Assembly (NCBI GenBank): GCA_947448695.1
Contig: CANFOL010000002.1
Coordinates: 62,001-126,000, forward strand
Source: Burkholderiaceae bacterium
GTDB lineage: Bacteria > Pseudomonadota > Gammaproteobacteria > Burkholderiales > Burkholderiaceae
Reading direction: 5' to 3'
DNA length: 64,000 nucleotides
The notes beneath the pieces were generated by a model that was not told where the DNA came from, did no database searches, and saw nothing but the letters and a program-made list of their open reading frames with translations. Made by a program: the position numbers and the translations under genes. Shown here one piece after another: positions 37,080-47,109 of this stretch (position 1 is the first letter of the stretch; every line of letters begins with the position of its first letter).

Positions 37080-37532
37080 TTAAGCGGCTTCGCCAATAAC
37101 TTTTACAACAACTTCAGAGACTACATCCGTATGCAATGCGATTGCAACTGGATATTCGCCAACAGCTTTTAGAGGACCATTTGGCAGGCGAACTGCACCC
37201 TTTTCAATAGTAAATCCTTTTTGTGTTAACTGATCAGCAATGTCATGGTTCGTAACGGATCCAAACAAACGACCATCAACGCCAGCTTTTTGATGAATCT
37301 CAATCACGGTACCTTGCATTTTTTGACCAATCGCCTGGCAATCTGCTAATTTTTCAGCTGCAACTTTTTCCAACTCAGCACGACGTGCTTCAAAGTCAGC
37401 AATGGCAGTTTCAGTAGCACGACGCGCCTTACGTTGAGGAATTAAAAAGTTACGTGCAAAACCATCTTTTACACGAACTACATCACCTAAATTGCCTAAA
37501 TTGGCTACCTTTTCAAGAAGAATGACTTGCAT
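37080..37532 (-). CDS. rplI: Large-subunit ribosomal protein bL9
   Basis: A 150-residue L9 protein. The N-terminal RNA-binding domain reads [32 protein letters not shown], then the long connecting helix (about 40-75) and the C-terminal domain ([12 protein letters not shown]...). Length and operon position (after rpsR, before dnaB) are as in other proteobacteria. Confidence 0.98.
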   Translation of the reverse strand: MQVILLEKVANLGNLGDVVRVKDGFARNFLIPQRKARRATETAIADFEARRAELEKVAAEKLADCQAIGQKMQGTVIEIHQKAGVDGRLFGSVTNHDIADQLTQKGFTIEKGAVRLPNGPLKAVGEYPVAIALHTDVVSEVVVKVIGEAA

Positions 37533-37546
37533 GAATATATCTCCAA

Positions 37547-37822
37547 TTAGTGTTTATGTTGATCAGTGAAAGGCAAGAACGCTAAAAAACGCGCACGTTT
37601 GATAGCAGTGTCTAACTGACGCTGATATTTAGCTTTAGTGCCAGTCAAACGAGCTGGTGTAATTTTGCCATTCTCACCAATGAAATCTTTTAATGTATCT
37701 ACATCTTTGTAATCAATCTCAACAACGTTTGCGACGGTAAAGCGGCAAAAACGCTTACGTTTAAAAAGCGGGTTTTGTGCCGGCTTCTTTTTGAAATCTA
37801 CATTTTTTTTACCAAAAGCCAT
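37547..37822 (-). CDS. rpsR: Small-subunit ribosomal protein bS18
   Basis: A 91-residue S18, with core [41 protein letters not shown] and [18 protein letters not shown]. The N-terminal basic tail is somewhat longer than in E. coli (75 residues), as is common in betaproteobacteria. S18 binds S6, the product of the first gene in the same operon. It starts 10 bp after priB. Confidence 0.97.
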   Translation of the reverse strand: MAFGKKNVDFKKKPAQNPLFKRKRFCRFTVANVVEIDYKDVDTLKDFIGENGKITPARLTGTKAKYQRQLDTAIKRARFLAFLPFTDQHKH

Positions 37823-37832
37823 GTTAGTTCCT

Positions 37833-38141
37833 TTAAATAGAAATATGAGTTATATGAAAGACGAGAGCTTGACGTCGAATACTCTGGTGCGCAATAAAAC
37901 CTTGAAAATTTCCTGTTCCACCGATTTGCATTTGGTCTAAGGTTTTTACCTCTTGCCCAATTGCAATTGCTAGAAGTTTTAACTCTACTTTTCGTTGTAT
38001 TCCTGCTTCCACCACATTTCCTGAATACTCTAATTGACACTCAAGAACGGTTTGACCTGCAGGTGTGTAACGAATTGTATCTTTATGCACTAATCTAGCT
38101 GTCAGTCGAAAGTCATTCAATGGCTGACCAGACTTCGTCAT
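37833..38141 (-). CDS. priB: Primosomal replication protein N (PriB)
   Basis: Small single-strand DNA-binding OB-fold protein (102 residues) that helps reload the replisome at stalled forks. Recognisable by [33 protein letters not shown] and [20 protein letters not shown], and by its place between rpsF and rpsR. ATG overlaps the rpsF stop (TAATG), implying translational coupling. Confidence 0.93.
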   Translation of the reverse strand: MTKSGQPLNDFRLTARLVHKDTIRYTPAGQTVLECQLEYSGNVVEAGIQRKVELKLLAIAIGQEVKTLDQMQIGGTGNFQGFIAHQSIRRQALVFHITHISI

Positions 38142-38512
38142 TAAGCAGCAGGCGCCTCCACTTGTTGATTTTTACGAGACTCTTCACGCTGAACTTCTTT
38201 CATCATGATGGAAGGCTCAGTTTCAGCTTTTTTCATCTGAATAATTAAATGACGCAAAACTGCATCATTAAATTTAAAAGCATGCTCAAGTTCAGCAAGC
38301 GTAGCCTGATCGCACTCAATATTCATGCATACATAATGGGCTTTTGCTAATTTATTGATCATGTAAGCCATCTGACGACGACCCCAATCTTCAATACGAT
38401 GAACCTTACCATTAGCTGCAGTTAATACAGCTTTATAGCGGTCAATCATTGCGGGCACTTGCTCGCTTTGGTCCGGATGGACGATAAATACAATTTCGTA
38501 ATGACGCATCAA
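38141..38512 (-). CDS. rpsF: Small-subunit ribosomal protein bS6
   Basis: A 123-residue S6: [25 protein letters not shown] at the start, [29 protein letters not shown] and [12 protein letters not shown]. The tail after residue 100 is charged and variable. The second of two adjacent ATGs matches the usual MRHYE start. Being the first gene, its leader (about 100 nt to the promoter at 38619-38647) is where S6:S18 autoregulation would act if present. Confidence 0.97.
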   Translation of the reverse strand: MMRHYEIVFIVHPDQSEQVPAMIDRYKAVLTAANGKVHRIEDWGRRQMAYMINKLAKAHYVCMNIECDQATLAELEHAFKFNDAVLRHLIIQMKKAETEPSIMMKEVQREESRKNQQVEAPAA

Positions 38513-38618
38513 ACACTCCTTGTGGTTAATAGCTACCTGGGCGTCAATTCCCTGTTTAGGAATAGTCAGTGTAGCAAGGGTGAAAATTAACTAACCGCAA
38601 AACGCAAGTTAGTCGCAT

Positions 38619-38647
38619 ATTTTAGCAAATAACTAAGATTTAACCAA
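38619..38647 (-). promoter_or_regulatory. Sigma70 promoter of the rpsF operon
   Basis: On the minus strand TTGGTT (38642-38647) and TAAAAT (38619-38624) are separated by 17 bp. It lies about 105 bp upstream of rpsF and back to back with the lexA promoter. The leader contains short inverted repeats (for example ACTAAC/GTTAGT), but I cannot match it to a described S6:S18 element. Confidence 0.65.
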
Positions 38648-38684
38648 GTCGTTTTTGTATTTATGCTCTTTTACTATAAAAAAC

Positions 38685-38719
38685 TTGCACTTAGCAGTAC
38701 TAGCTGTATACAATTACAG
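38685..38719 (+). promoter_or_regulatory. lexA promoter with LexA operator
   Basis: TTGCAC (38685-38690) and TATACA (38707-38712), 16 bp apart, form a sigma70 promoter. The SOS box CTGTATACAATTACAG (38704-38719) matches CTGT-N8-ACAG exactly and covers the -10 box. This is the arrangement expected for LexA repressing its own gene. Confidence 0.9.
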
Positions 38720-38748
38720 TGTGTATATAAATTCAGGTAAAATTCATC

Positions 38749-39423
38749 ATGAATCAAACTCTACCCAAATTAACCGCAAGGCAAGAAGAGATTTTGCAAC
38801 TTGTTCATGATTCGATTGCTGAAAACGGAGCGCCACCTACTAGGTCTGAAATTGCTCAAAAACTAGGCTTTGCTTCCGCAAATGCGGCCGAAGAGCATTT
38901 GAAAGCTCTAGCTAAAAAGGGTTACCTTGAATTAAGCCCAGGAACCTCTAGAGGAATTCGTCTGTGCGAATCGATTCGACAAACAGCGAAGCAACTCCAA
39001 TTACCTTCCCAAATGATTGCACAACTTACCCTTCCTCTGATCGGAAGAGTTGCTGCAGGATCTCCCATATTAGCCATGGAGCATATTGAAAAACAAGTTC
39101 CAGTTGACCCTTCGCTATTTTCACAAGGGGCCGATTATTTATTAAAAGTAAAAGGCCTAAGTATGAGAGATGCAGGAATTTTAGATGGTGACTATCTAGC
39201 TGTTAAAAAAGCTTCAGAAGCTCGCAATGGCGACATCGTTGTTGCTCGTATCGAAGATGAAGTCACTGTAAAACGCTGGCTAAAAACAAAAACTAGCAAG
39301 GGGATTCAAATCCAATTGATTGCAGAAAATCCTGATTTTGAACCTATTATTATAGAAAATGATGGCAGAGACTTTTCTATCGAAGGTCTAGCTGTTGGGT
39401 TGATAAGACCAAACGGTTTATAA
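38749..39423 (+). CDS. lexA: SOS response repressor LexA
   Basis: Repressor of DNA-damage genes that cleaves itself when RecA filaments form. The 224-residue protein has the winged-helix DNA-binding domain ([34 protein letters not shown]). The Ala-Gly cleavage site lies in GRVAAGSPI near residue 104. The catalytic Ser is in [12 protein letters not shown] (near 139) and the Lys in [10 protein letters not shown] LexA box overlaps its promoter. Two more consensus boxes at 51564-51630 are probably targets of this protein. Confidence 0.97.
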   Translation: MNQTLPKLTARQEEILQLVHDSIAENGAPPTRSEIAQKLGFASANAAEEHLKALAKKGYLELSPGTSRGIRLCESIRQTAKQLQLPSQMIAQLTLPLIGRVAAGSPILAMEHIEKQVPVDPSLFSQGADYLLKVKGLSMRDAGILDGDYLAVKKASEARNGDIVVARIEDEVTVKRWLKTKTSKGIQIQLIAENPDFEPIIIENDGRDFSIEGLAVGLIRPNGL

Positions 39424-39482
39424 AAATAAAAAGCCAGGGGGGGTACTCATCCTTACTAACAGAAAAATAACTGTTTGATATA

Positions 39483-40067
39483 TTAACGACGCTGCTGCTT
39501 TCTGATTTCTTTTTCGTCTTGCCACTCATAGGTGCCGGTTTGATTGTTAATAAGGCGTAGTGTCAGGTTATAAAAGACGTCCTTTACATTTTTGTCAGAC
39601 TTAACGATTGAGCCAATCTCGCCCTCAATACGATATTTAGATCCTTCCATATTGCCAATTTTACTTACAGTCTCCTTGTTATACAGACCTGAATTTTGAC
39701 GCGTTAACTCACCAACTTGGGTAGACATGTCTGTAGCTTTAACAGCAAAACGAACTTGACCACTTTTGAGAAGTTGAGTTTCAATCTTATTCGTTATTAA
39801 GTTTGTATCGATGTATTCATTGGTTTTGTTTTTTACTGGCGCTACGGTAACGAGGGGTGGCGTCGGTGAATTCATAATGACTCTAGTTTGCAACAAGGAT
39901 CTTGTCATTGATTCAGCCAACATCTGCAAATCAGTAACCCCATAATCAGCAGATATGGTTTCAATTTTATTAGGATCTTGATAAGAAACTTTTGGAGACG
40001 AGGAACAGGCAAATAAAAATAAACTAGAAACCCCAATCAATCCCAACTTTAAATAACGTATTTGCAT
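39483..40067 (-). CDS. lpoB: LpoB-like penicillin-binding protein activator
   Basis: Outer-membrane lipoprotein that reaches through the periplasm to activate PBP1B. Signal peptide and lipobox LFLFACSS place the lipid Cys near residue 21. The folded domain has ITNKIETQLLKSGQVRFAV and GSKYRIEGEIGSIVKSDKNVKDVFYNLTLRLINNQTGTYEWQDEKEIRK, the typical LpoB/COG3417 pattern. Its neighbours ycfL-like and COG3014 form the set often found with LpoB homologues. Confidence 0.87.
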   Translation of the reverse strand: MQIRYLKLGLIGVSSLFLFACSSSPKVSYQDPNKIETISADYGVTDLQMLAESMTRSLLQTRVIMNSPTPPLVTVAPVKNKTNEYIDTNLITNKIETQLLKSGQVRFAVKATDMSTQVGELTRQNSGLYNKETVSKIGNMEGSKYRIEGEIGSIVKSDKNVKDVFYNLTLRLINNQTGTYEWQDEKEIRKQQRR

Positions 40068-40084
40068 GATGACCTCAATCTTGA

Positions 40085-40444
40085 TTAATAAGAATCTAAC
40101 TCAATTTTATATTCTGAAGCTTCCATATTAGGGGCAACCCCCTCAATCATGGCAGTGCGTCCTTCAGGAATGATCAGTGGCTTCCAAGCCTCATCCCCCC
40201 AAACTCTTTCCCCTTTATCGCCAAACCATTGAAAACGATACTGTACAGGTTTTGAATTTCCATTATTTTTGATGGTTGCTTGAACCACTAAGAGCCCATT
40301 ACGATCAGTACTTTTCATGTCCTGAATTTTGATATCACTGGTCTTACCCATTTTGATGGAGCGCTTATCAATGTAGGAAGAACAAGCGGTGAGCATCAGC
40401 GCTGCAACCAATACCGCCAAGTTTATAAGTTTGCCTATTTTCAT
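40085..40444 (-). CDS. YcfL-family lipoprotein (DUF1425)
   Basis: A 119-residue lipoprotein; the signal peptide ends ALMLTACSS (Cys near residue 21). The domain shows VVQATIKNNGNSKPVQYRFQWFGDKGERV and GRTAMIEGVAPNMEASEYKIEL, as in E. coli YcfL, encoded next to lpoB (ycfM) there as well. Function unknown, but the conserved pairing suggests envelope assembly. It lies 17 bp upstream of lpoB and is co-transcribed. Confidence 0.83.
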   Translation of the reverse strand: MKIGKLINLAVLVAALMLTACSSYIDKRSIKMGKTSDIKIQDMKSTDRNGLLVVQATIKNNGNSKPVQYRFQWFGDKGERVWGDEAWKPLIIPEGRTAMIEGVAPNMEASEYKIELDSY

Positions 40445-40496
40445 AAAAGCACCATTTCAATTGAATTCAACTATGTATTTTGATAAATCTACCATA

Positions 40497-42041
40497 TCAA
40501 CGTTTGAGCTCTAATATTGGTTGACTACCCGGAGGAATTATAGGTGCAGCTGGGTTTTTGAGTACAAAAGATATCGGTTGACCCAATGCTCCAAAACCTG
40601 CTTGAACATCATTACTCGACATGATACTGGCACGATCTCTAAAAACACGAATATAAACAATATTTTTATCTCCTTGAAAACTAATGGCTCGACCTACCAT
40701 CGCCCCATTGGGCAATCGAATCAGAAAATCCTGTAAGCCATTGGGTATTTGAGCGCGCGCTAAAAAAACATGAGCGGGTAAATTAGACCAATGCCGAACA
40801 TCAGCCGAGCTAATTTCCGCCATCGTTAAACCAGTTACCAAACCAGCAATCGCACCTAAAGTAGCTTGGTTCGAGTTATTAGGATTGTTTCCTTGAACAG
40901 CACGCTGAGTTCCGATTTGTGCTAAAACCTGCGTTATAGCTCGACTCGCCCCACGAATCATATAACCGGGCATTTCATCGCGCAAATCCCGTCTTGCCAT
41001 ACTATCGACGCTTGTAACCATATTTAAATTCACTAATTGGCCTCGAAGTGCAACTTGTCCAGGATTGTATAACTCCGTATTTGGAGCGATGAACGGATAA
41101 GATACCGTTGCAAATCTAATTTGACCACTAATAGGAATTGGAATACTCGACTTAAAGTTATTTATCAAGGGTAAAAATCCAGTCTCAACTACAAATAATG
41201 TATCTGTTGTGCCATTGGGAGTTGAATTGATTGGCTGGTTAATGTTTGCATCAAGATTTTTTAAGCCCTCCTGCAAAAAAGGCAGATCAGGTCGTAATTC
41301 TATTGCTTGACGATAACCTGGCGCAGCAAGGGAAGGCTCCCGAAGTTTTTCAAAGATGAAGCCTGCTAAATAATGTGCGGCGGCACTTTGATAAGAGTTT
41401 TTCAAACTCATAGTTTGCGGATCAGAAATTGTATTGACTGGATATCCATTAATCATTGGATTTCCTTGGAAGACGCGATTATCTAATGTACCCTGCATCC
41501 CATTAATACCCTTGCTTCTAGCCTCGGTTAGGGCTTGATACTTGATCTCATTAAAACTAGCAATATCTTGCTCACGTTTGACCATCTTCATGACTTCAAC
41601 ACGCGCGTTATCCCAATCGCCCAATAAAACATGATTTAATGCAATCGAGTAAGCCAACATCGTCCCCTCGAATCCTTTGAGAATGTAATCCTTACCAAGG
41701 CCTTCTGCTAGGAAATAACCGCCGACATTAGATACAGAAGATTTAATGGTTGAACGAGTCAACTCATTTTGACGAAGGATGCTGTCTGCTGCCAAGAGCT
41801 CAACATTACTTTGGGCTAAGCGGTTTGTTCCCATCAAACGTAGGATACTTCCCTGCTCTAGGTTATATAAATTATTTTTTGATGGTATCGACTGTTCAAT
41901 GGCTGCGGAAGCAGCAGGTAAGTTACCCATCGCAAAAATTTGTCGTGATTGATTTACTTTAGATTGTTGACTCGCACAGCCTGAGAAAACAAGAACTAAG
42001 AGGAGAAGGTACAGACGAAATCTTTTGAAAAAACTCATCAT
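40497..42041 (-). CDS. COG3014-type lipoprotein, TPR-like, next to lpoB
   Basis: A 514-residue lipoprotein (lipobox LVFSGCAS, Cys near residue 22). The N-terminal half is helical and repeat-like (AMGNLPAASAAIEQ, LLGDWDNARVEVMKM, PSLAAPGYRQAIEL), resembling TPR motifs. The C-terminal half is beta-rich with VVETGFLPLINNF. Genes of this type commonly precede ycfL and lpoB in proteobacteria; the function is unknown. The second of two adjacent ATGs is an equally good start. It is first in the triad. Confidence 0.75.
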   Translation of the reverse strand: MMSFFKRFRLYLLLLVLVFSGCASQQSKVNQSRQIFAMGNLPAASAAIEQSIPSKNNLYNLEQGSILRLMGTNRLAQSNVELLAADSILRQNELTRSTIKSSVSNVGGYFLAEGLGKDYILKGFEGTMLAYSIALNHVLLGDWDNARVEVMKMVKREQDIASFNEIKYQALTEARSKGINGMQGTLDNRVFQGNPMINGYPVNTISDPQTMSLKNSYQSAAAHYLAGFIFEKLREPSLAAPGYRQAIELRPDLPFLQEGLKNLDANINQPINSTPNGTTDTLFVVETGFLPLINNFKSSIPIPISGQIRFATVSYPFIAPNTELYNPGQVALRGQLVNLNMVTSVDSMARRDLRDEMPGYMIRGASRAITQVLAQIGTQRAVQGNNPNNSNQATLGAIAGLVTGLTMAEISSADVRHWSNLPAHVFLARAQIPNGLQDFLIRLPNGAMVGRAISFQGDKNIVYIRVFRDRASIMSSNDVQAGFGALGQPISFVLKNPAAPIIPPGSQPILELKR

Positions 42042-42145
42042 ATCGATTTAGATCATCGCATCATTTAATTTTGAAGGTTACACGAATTTCATGATAAATC
42101 ATTTAACTAGGCACAAAAGCCTTGAATCGCTTAAAATAGTAGACT

Positions 42146-44473
42146 ATGAATGCTCCGCGCACTATATTCTCTATTCCCTCCGCGCCTCATCTTAATTCTT
42201 ATCCTAAATTTTGGGCTGAGTGTTATGGTCGGGCCCCATTTTTACCGATGTCCAAAAAAGAAATGGATATATTGGGCTGGGATAGTTGCGACATCATACT
42301 CATCACAGGTGACGCATATGTCGATCATCCAAGCTTTGGCATGGCCATTATCGGAAGGCTCTTAGAATCGCAAGGATTTAGGGTGGGAATTATTTCTCAA
42401 CCCGATTGGCAGTCTGCAGATCCATTCAAAGTATTGGGTGAGCCTAACTTGTATTTTGGCGTTACCGCAGGCAACATGGACTCTATGATCAACGGCTATA
42501 CCGCTGATCGAAAAATTCGTAAGGATGATGCCTATACAGCTGGTGGGATGAGTGGTAAACGACCCGATCGCTGTTCTTTAGTTTACGCACAACGCTGCAA
42601 AGAAGCTTACCCACAAACCCCCATCATTATGGGAGGTATTGAAGCCTCTTTACGAAGAATCGCCCATTATGATTATTGGCAAGATAAAGTTCGTCGGTCA
42701 ATTTTGGTGGATGCAAAAGCGGATATTTTGCTTTACGGCAATGCAGAACGCGCTTTAGTTGAAATCACGCACCGCCTTTCTCATGGTGAAAAAGTTCAAG
42801 AAATTACAGATGTTAGAGGCACCGCTTTTATTCGTCGCACATCTGCTTCTGAGTTTTTAGAGATTGACTCTACTGATGTGGATGAACCTGGAAAAATTGA
42901 TGCCCCCATTAACCCATACTTAATGCCGGACGAGCAAGCCGCAGCTCAGGGTGAAACTTGCGCTAAATCAACTGGTACGGCTGATCAGAAAACGATCACT
43001 GAACAAACGATTCAGTTTCAAATACCGAAGAAACAAAAATTAAATCGTGACACAACGGTTATCCGACTTCCCAGTTATGAAGCTGTTAAACGAGATGCCG
43101 TTCTTTACGCACATGCGAATCGCGTCTTGCATTTAGAAACGAATCCCGGTAATGCGCGCGCACTTGTGCAGCGGCATGGTGAAGGTGCTTCCATCAGAGA
43201 TGTTTGGCTAAACCCTCCTCCGATTCCTCTAACTACAGAAGAAATGGATTTTGTTTTTGATCAACCTTATGCTAGAGCCCCCCATCCAACTTACGGAGAT
43301 GCAAAAATTCCTGCCTGGGAAATGATCCGTTTTTCAGTCAATATCATGCGGGGTTGTTTTGGTGGCTGTACTTTCTGTTCGATTACAGAACATGAAGGTC
43401 GTATTATTCAAAATAGATCCTCAGATTCCATCATCCGTGAGATTGAAGATATACGAGATAAAGTTCCAGGATTTACGGGTGTCATTTCTGATCTAGGTGG
43501 GCCAACGGCGAATATGTACCGTATAGCTTGCAAATCACCCGAGATTGAAGCCCATTGCAGAAAACCTTCGTGTGTTTTTCCTGATATTTGTCCAAATCTC
43601 AACACAGATCACACACCATTAATTCAGCTCTATCGAAGAGCAAGGACGATTCGGGGTGTAAAGAAGATTTTGATCAGCTCAGGATTGCGTTATGACCTTG
43701 CTGTTAAATCTCCGGCATATATCAAAGAATTGGTCACGCATCATGTGGGGGGGTATTTAAAGATTGCTCCAGAGCATACTGAATCAGGCCCACTCAACAA
43801 AATGATGAAGCCGGGGATTGGTAGTTATGATCGATTTAAAGAACTATTCGATAAATACTCTAAAGAAGCCGGTAAGAAACAATATTTGATTCCTTACTTC
43901 ATTGCAGCCCATCCAGGAACAAGCGATGAAGATATGATGCACCTCGCTTTATGGTTAAAGTCCAATGGCTTTCGTGCTGATCAAGTACAAACTTTTTACC
44001 CGTCGCCAATGGCAACTGCCACGGCGATGTACCATACAAATAAAAACCCTCTTCGCAAAGTCTCGCGAGATAGTGAAACGGTTGATATCGTTCGTGGAGA
44101 AAAAAGACGTCGTTTACACAAAGCTTTTTTACGTTACCATGATGCCAATAATTGGCCCCTTCTTCGCGAGGCCCTTAAAAACATGGGGCGTGCCGATTTA
44201 ATTGGTAATGGCAAGCATCACTTGATTCCAAACTACCAACCAATGACAGATGGTACTTATCAAAGCGCTCGAAGAAAAAATTCAACAGCAAGCGTTAGTG
44301 CGAATCTGCCTAGCCGTAATCGATTAAGCTCCAAAACAGTCAATAATCCACGTGACTTTACGATTCCAGAAAATGAAAAACGCGTATCTAGCCGACCATC
44401 TAAAGGAACAATATTGACACAACATACCGGACTACCGCCACGTCCTGGTATACGGTCTACAAGTAAAAAATAA
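42146..44473 (+). CDS. YgiQ-family radical SAM protein
   Basis: A 775-residue UPF0313 protein. The Fe-S/SAM site is [12 protein letters not shown] (CxxxCxxC near residue 404-411), preceded by an N-terminal cobalamin-binding-like domain ([35 protein letters not shown]). [25 protein letters not shown] and [15 protein letters not shown] are typical of the family. The last 80 residues are low-complexity and basic. The reaction is unknown. It is divergent from the lipoprotein operon and followed by a NUDIX gene after 6 bp. Confidence 0.92.
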   Translation: MNAPRTIFSIPSAPHLNSYPKFWAECYGRAPFLPMSKKEMDILGWDSCDIILITGDAYVDHPSFGMAIIGRLLESQGFRVGIISQPDWQSADPFKVLGEPNLYFGVTAGNMDSMINGYTADRKIRKDDAYTAGGMSGKRPDRCSLVYAQRCKEAYPQTPIIMGGIEASLRRIAHYDYWQDKVRRSILVDAKADILLYGNAERALVEITHRLSHGEKVQEITDVRGTAFIRRTSASEFLEIDSTDVDEPGKIDAPINPYLMPDEQAAAQGETCAKSTGTADQKTITEQTIQFQIPKKQKLNRDTTVIRLPSYEAVKRDAVLYAHANRVLHLETNPGNARALVQRHGEGASIRDVWLNPPPIPLTTEEMDFVFDQPYARAPHPTYGDAKIPAWEMIRFSVNIMRGCFGGCTFCSITEHEGRIIQNRSSDSIIREIEDIRDKVPGFTGVISDLGGPTANMYRIACKSPEIEAHCRKPSCVFPDICPNLNTDHTPLIQLYRRARTIRGVKKILISSGLRYDLAVKSPAYIKELVTHHVGGYLKIAPEHTESGPLNKMMKPGIGSYDRFKELFDKYSKEAGKKQYLIPYFIAAHPGTSDEDMMHLALWLKSNGFRADQVQTFYPSPMATATAMYHTNKNPLRKVSRDSETVDIVRGEKRRRLHKAFLRYHDANNWPLLREALKNMGRADLIGNGKHHLIPNYQPMTDGTYQSARRKNSTASVSANLPSRNRLSSKTVNNPRDFTIPENEKRVSSRPSKGTILTQHTGLPPRPGIRSTSKK

Positions 44474-44479
44474 ATTGAT

Positions 44480-45004
44480 ATGTGGGATGTGATTCAAAAA
44501 TATTGTCTGGCTTTCCCGGCTGAAGCTTCTAAACTTTTAGAAGCGACACGATTTTTAGAGTCGATTACCAATCCCTTCCCCAGGAATCTCTTACCTGGAC
44601 ATATTACCGGTAGTGGTATTTTGATTCGGGATGAACAAATGCTATTAATTCACCATCGATATATCAAAGAATGGTTTCAGCCAGGCGGTCATATCGATCC
44701 TGGAGAATCTCCCCTAGAAGGAGCTATTCGAGAAGTAGCTGAAGAAACCGGATGGCAATCTATCCCCTGCCCACTGTGGGTAGGCCATTTACCCATCGAT
44801 ATTGATGTTCATCTCATTCCAGCCAATCCAAATAAACAAGAACCTGAACATCTTCACATTGATTTTGCGTACCTATTGGAACCCCTATCTGTAGGCATTG
44901 CAAGCGATCCAGAAAATGTAGCATGGTTCGATTTAACGTCTCTCACAGCTCCACGCCTTGCAAGGTGCGTGGAAAAATATGAAGATTTAAAACGAGCCCA
45001 GTAA
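44480..45004 (+). CDS. NUDIX hydrolase
   Basis: A 174-residue NUDIX protein. The box GGHIDPGESPLEGAIREVAEETGW fits GX5EX7REUXEEXGU (residues about 71-94). The N-terminal 40 residues are helical and not part of the core domain. Substrates of the family are nucleoside diphosphates linked to another group. Probably co-transcribed with the YgiQ-type gene; its last 18 bp overlap the convergent chrA gene. Confidence 0.87.
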   Translation: MWDVIQKYCLAFPAEASKLLEATRFLESITNPFPRNLLPGHITGSGILIRDEQMLLIHHRYIKEWFQPGGHIDPGESPLEGAIREVAEETGWQSIPCPLWVGHLPIDIDVHLIPANPNKQEPEHLHIDFAYLLEPLSVGIASDPENVAWFDLTSLTAPRLARCVEKYEDLKRAQ

Positions 45005-45577
45005 ACCAGTAGCACCAATCAGTGCGCCGCCAGAGAGTAGCCACAGAATATGGATTTTGGTGCCCCACACAAGGCAAAGTGTTGTTAAGGCGATCATCCA
45101 AATCGGCCAATTATGTGCAAGCACAAAATCTCCACGAACAATCACCCAGCTAGAAACCAACATTGAACCAATCACGACCGGTGCTAAGCCTTTTTTGAAG
45201 GCGATCACACCCATTTTTTCACTATTTTTCTGCACCCACCGAGTTGCAGTAAACGTTAAGACACAGGATGGTGTAAGCGCGCATAAGAGGCAAGATACAA
45301 ATCCTAAGAGGGCAAAGACATAATGTGAATATCCCGCAGGGGTAGCATTCATACCAAAGTTCCAGCCCATCATCGCGAGCATCAACGCATTAGGGCCTGG
45401 AGATGCTTGTGCTAAAGCGATTCCTGATGAAAATTGCGACTCCGTTAACCATGCATGTTCATCAATAAAGAAACGATGAAACTCTGGGATAAGCGCAATA
45501 GCGCCACCAATTGCAAATACGGACATCGATGCGAAATGCAATAAAACCGTTAACCAATCAGACAAACTAATGTTCAT
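44987..45577 (-). CDS. Chromate transporter half, second ChrA-type subunit
   Basis: A 196-residue membrane protein with one CHR domain: HFASMSVFAIGGAIALIPEFHRFFIDEHAWLTESQFSSGIALAQASPGPNALMLAMMGWNFG, including the conserved PGPN. About six hydrophobic helices. Long ChrA proteins contain two such domains in one chain; here they are separate genes with overlapping ends, as in short-chain CHR pairs. The pair may export chromate, but in organisms with no chromate exposure the true substrate could be another anion such as sulfate. Confidence 0.85.
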   Translation of the reverse strand: MNISLSDWLTVLLHFASMSVFAIGGAIALIPEFHRFFIDEHAWLTESQFSSGIALAQASPGPNALMLAMMGWNFGMNATPAGYSHYVFALLGFVSCLLCALTPSCVLTFTATRWVQKNSEKMGVIAFKKGLAPVVIGSMLVSSWVIVRGDFVLAHNWPIWMIALTTLCLVWGTKIHILWLLSGGALIGATGLLGSF

Positions 45578-46173
45578 TTATTCCCTTTTGGAAAATGGGA
45601 ATTTTTAATCTTCAAGTAGGTCAGAAAAATACTCGATGTACCCATGACCAATAGAACAGGTATTAAAGGAAACTTCAAAACAGCCAAAAGTACGAACGTA
45701 ACAACAGTAAAAGTAATCGCACCCCAAAAGGTTAATGGATGTACCTTCAAACTCCCCGCCATTTTGAGGGAAGTTCCTCCAATCAAACCAGCGGATACAG
45801 CCCCCATACCATGCAGCGCTCCAGCAACAGCAGGATACTCACGAAACTGTTCAAAAAAAATTGCAACTAAAATCAGCAATAAAGCTGGCATTGAAAAAAT
45901 ACCAGCAACTGCCACAATGGCACCCATGACGCCAAACCACCGACCCCCAAACATGACCAATAAATTGACAATATTAGGCCCAGGAAGTACTTGAGCGACA
46001 GCCCACTCTTCCAAAAAAACTTGTGAAGTAAACCATTTTCGCTCTTCAACTAAAACACGCTGCGCGACTGGGAAAACGCCTCCAAACCCTTGCAATGCTA
46101 ATTTTGTCATTGCCCAATAGAGCTCAGACAAAGATTTTGGACCACTAATAGAATGCGTGACGTTTTGTTTCAT
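45574..46173 (-). CDS. Chromate transporter half, first ChrA-type subunit
   Basis: A CHR-domain protein of about 199 residues: LYWAMTKLALQGFGGVFPVAQRVLVEERKWFTSQVFLEEWAVAQVLPGPNIVNLLVMFGGRWFG, with the family FGG and PGPN motifs. It overlaps the partner gene by 4 bp, so they are translated together. ATG at 46173 is chosen; an ATG at 46209 is in frame but would leave only 9 bp to the divergent binding-protein gene. Neither has a clear ribosome binding site. Confidence 0.83.
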   Translation of the reverse strand: MKQNVTHSISGPKSLSELYWAMTKLALQGFGGVFPVAQRVLVEERKWFTSQVFLEEWAVAQVLPGPNIVNLLVMFGGRWFGVMGAIVAVAGIFSMPALLLILVAIFFEQFREYPAVAGALHGMGAVSAGLIGGTSLKMAGSLKVHPLTFWGAITFTVVTFVLLAVLKFPLIPVLLVMGTSSIFLTYLKIKNSHFPKGNK

Positions 46174-46218
46174 ATAATAGTTTTTGAGACGAATAACAGA
46201 AGAATACATTAAGATACT

Positions 46219-47022
46219 ATGAAAAGACTAATCATACTTGCTCTTGCAACCACACTTTATTTATCTACCACCATGACACAAGCCAACTTACTACAGTCCA
46301 TACAATCCGAACTTGCCCCGAATGGAAAAATTCGTGCTTCCATTAACGTGGGAAACCCAATCTTAGCTAAAAGAGATTCCGAACAGTCTGAACCCTATGG
46401 TGTTTCAATTGATCTGGCAAAAAATTTAGCCAAGGAACTAGGCGTTCAATTAGAACTCGTTGTTTTTGATTCAGCGGGAAAATCAGTCGATGCAGTAGCC
46501 AATAAAAAGGCTGACTTTGGCTTCTTTGCGATTGATCCAGTTCGAGGTAAAGAAATTAGTTTTACCAATGGCTATGTCGTCATCGAAGGCGCTTATGTTG
46601 TTCCAAGTAATTCGCTAATTAAAGCGAATGAGGAAGTCGATCAAGCAAAAAATAGGATTGTGGTTGGCAAAGGTAGTGCCTATGACCTTTATCTGACTCG
46701 TGAAATCAAACATGCACAAATTGTACATGCCCCTACTTCACCAAAAGTTGTTGAATTTTTTGTAAACGGTGGCTATGAAGTCGGAGCAGGTGTCAAACAA
46801 CAATTAGAAATGGATTTACAAACATATCCCAATTTAAGATTATTGCCTGGTCGTTTTATGCAAATTAATCAATCCATGGGTGTAAATAAAGAGGTTAGCG
46901 ATGCTACAAAAGCCTACTTGAAAAACTATGTCGAACGGATGAAAGCTTCAGGGTTTGTTCAAGAAGCCCTGAAAAGACATCAAATACAAGGTGCCGCAGT
47001 AGCACCGGCGCAATCCGAGTAA
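46219..47022 (+). CDS. Family 3 extracellular solute-binding protein
   Basis: A 267-residue periplasmic binding protein of the amino-acid type. Signal peptide about 1-22 (TTMTQANLL), then KIRASINVGNPILAK, GVSIDLAKNLAKELGVQLELVVFDSAGKSVDAVANKKADFGFFAIDPVRGKEISFTNGYV, the classic SBP_bac_3 pattern. No permease or ATPase genes are adjacent, so its transporter, if any, is elsewhere. It is divergent from the chrA pair. Confidence 0.87.
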   Translation: MKRLIILALATTLYLSTTMTQANLLQSIQSELAPNGKIRASINVGNPILAKRDSEQSEPYGVSIDLAKNLAKELGVQLELVVFDSAGKSVDAVANKKADFGFFAIDPVRGKEISFTNGYVVIEGAYVVPSNSLIKANEEVDQAKNRIVVGKGSAYDLYLTREIKHAQIVHAPTSPKVVEFFVNGGYEVGAGVKQQLEMDLQTYPNLRLLPGRFMQINQSMGVNKEVSDATKAYLKNYVERMKASGFVQEALKRHQIQGAAVAPAQSE

Positions 47023-47109
47023 ACCAATCAATATAAATATCAATCCAAAAGCTGTACGACGAAAAAATTAGCAAATTGGTTCATTGTCTTTGAGTTATTG
47101 TATATATGA

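Noticed and set aside
38513-38618. Possible S6:S18 riboregulatory element in the rpsF leader
   Set aside because: Short inverted repeats are present, but I could not match the described motif, so no RNA element is claimed.
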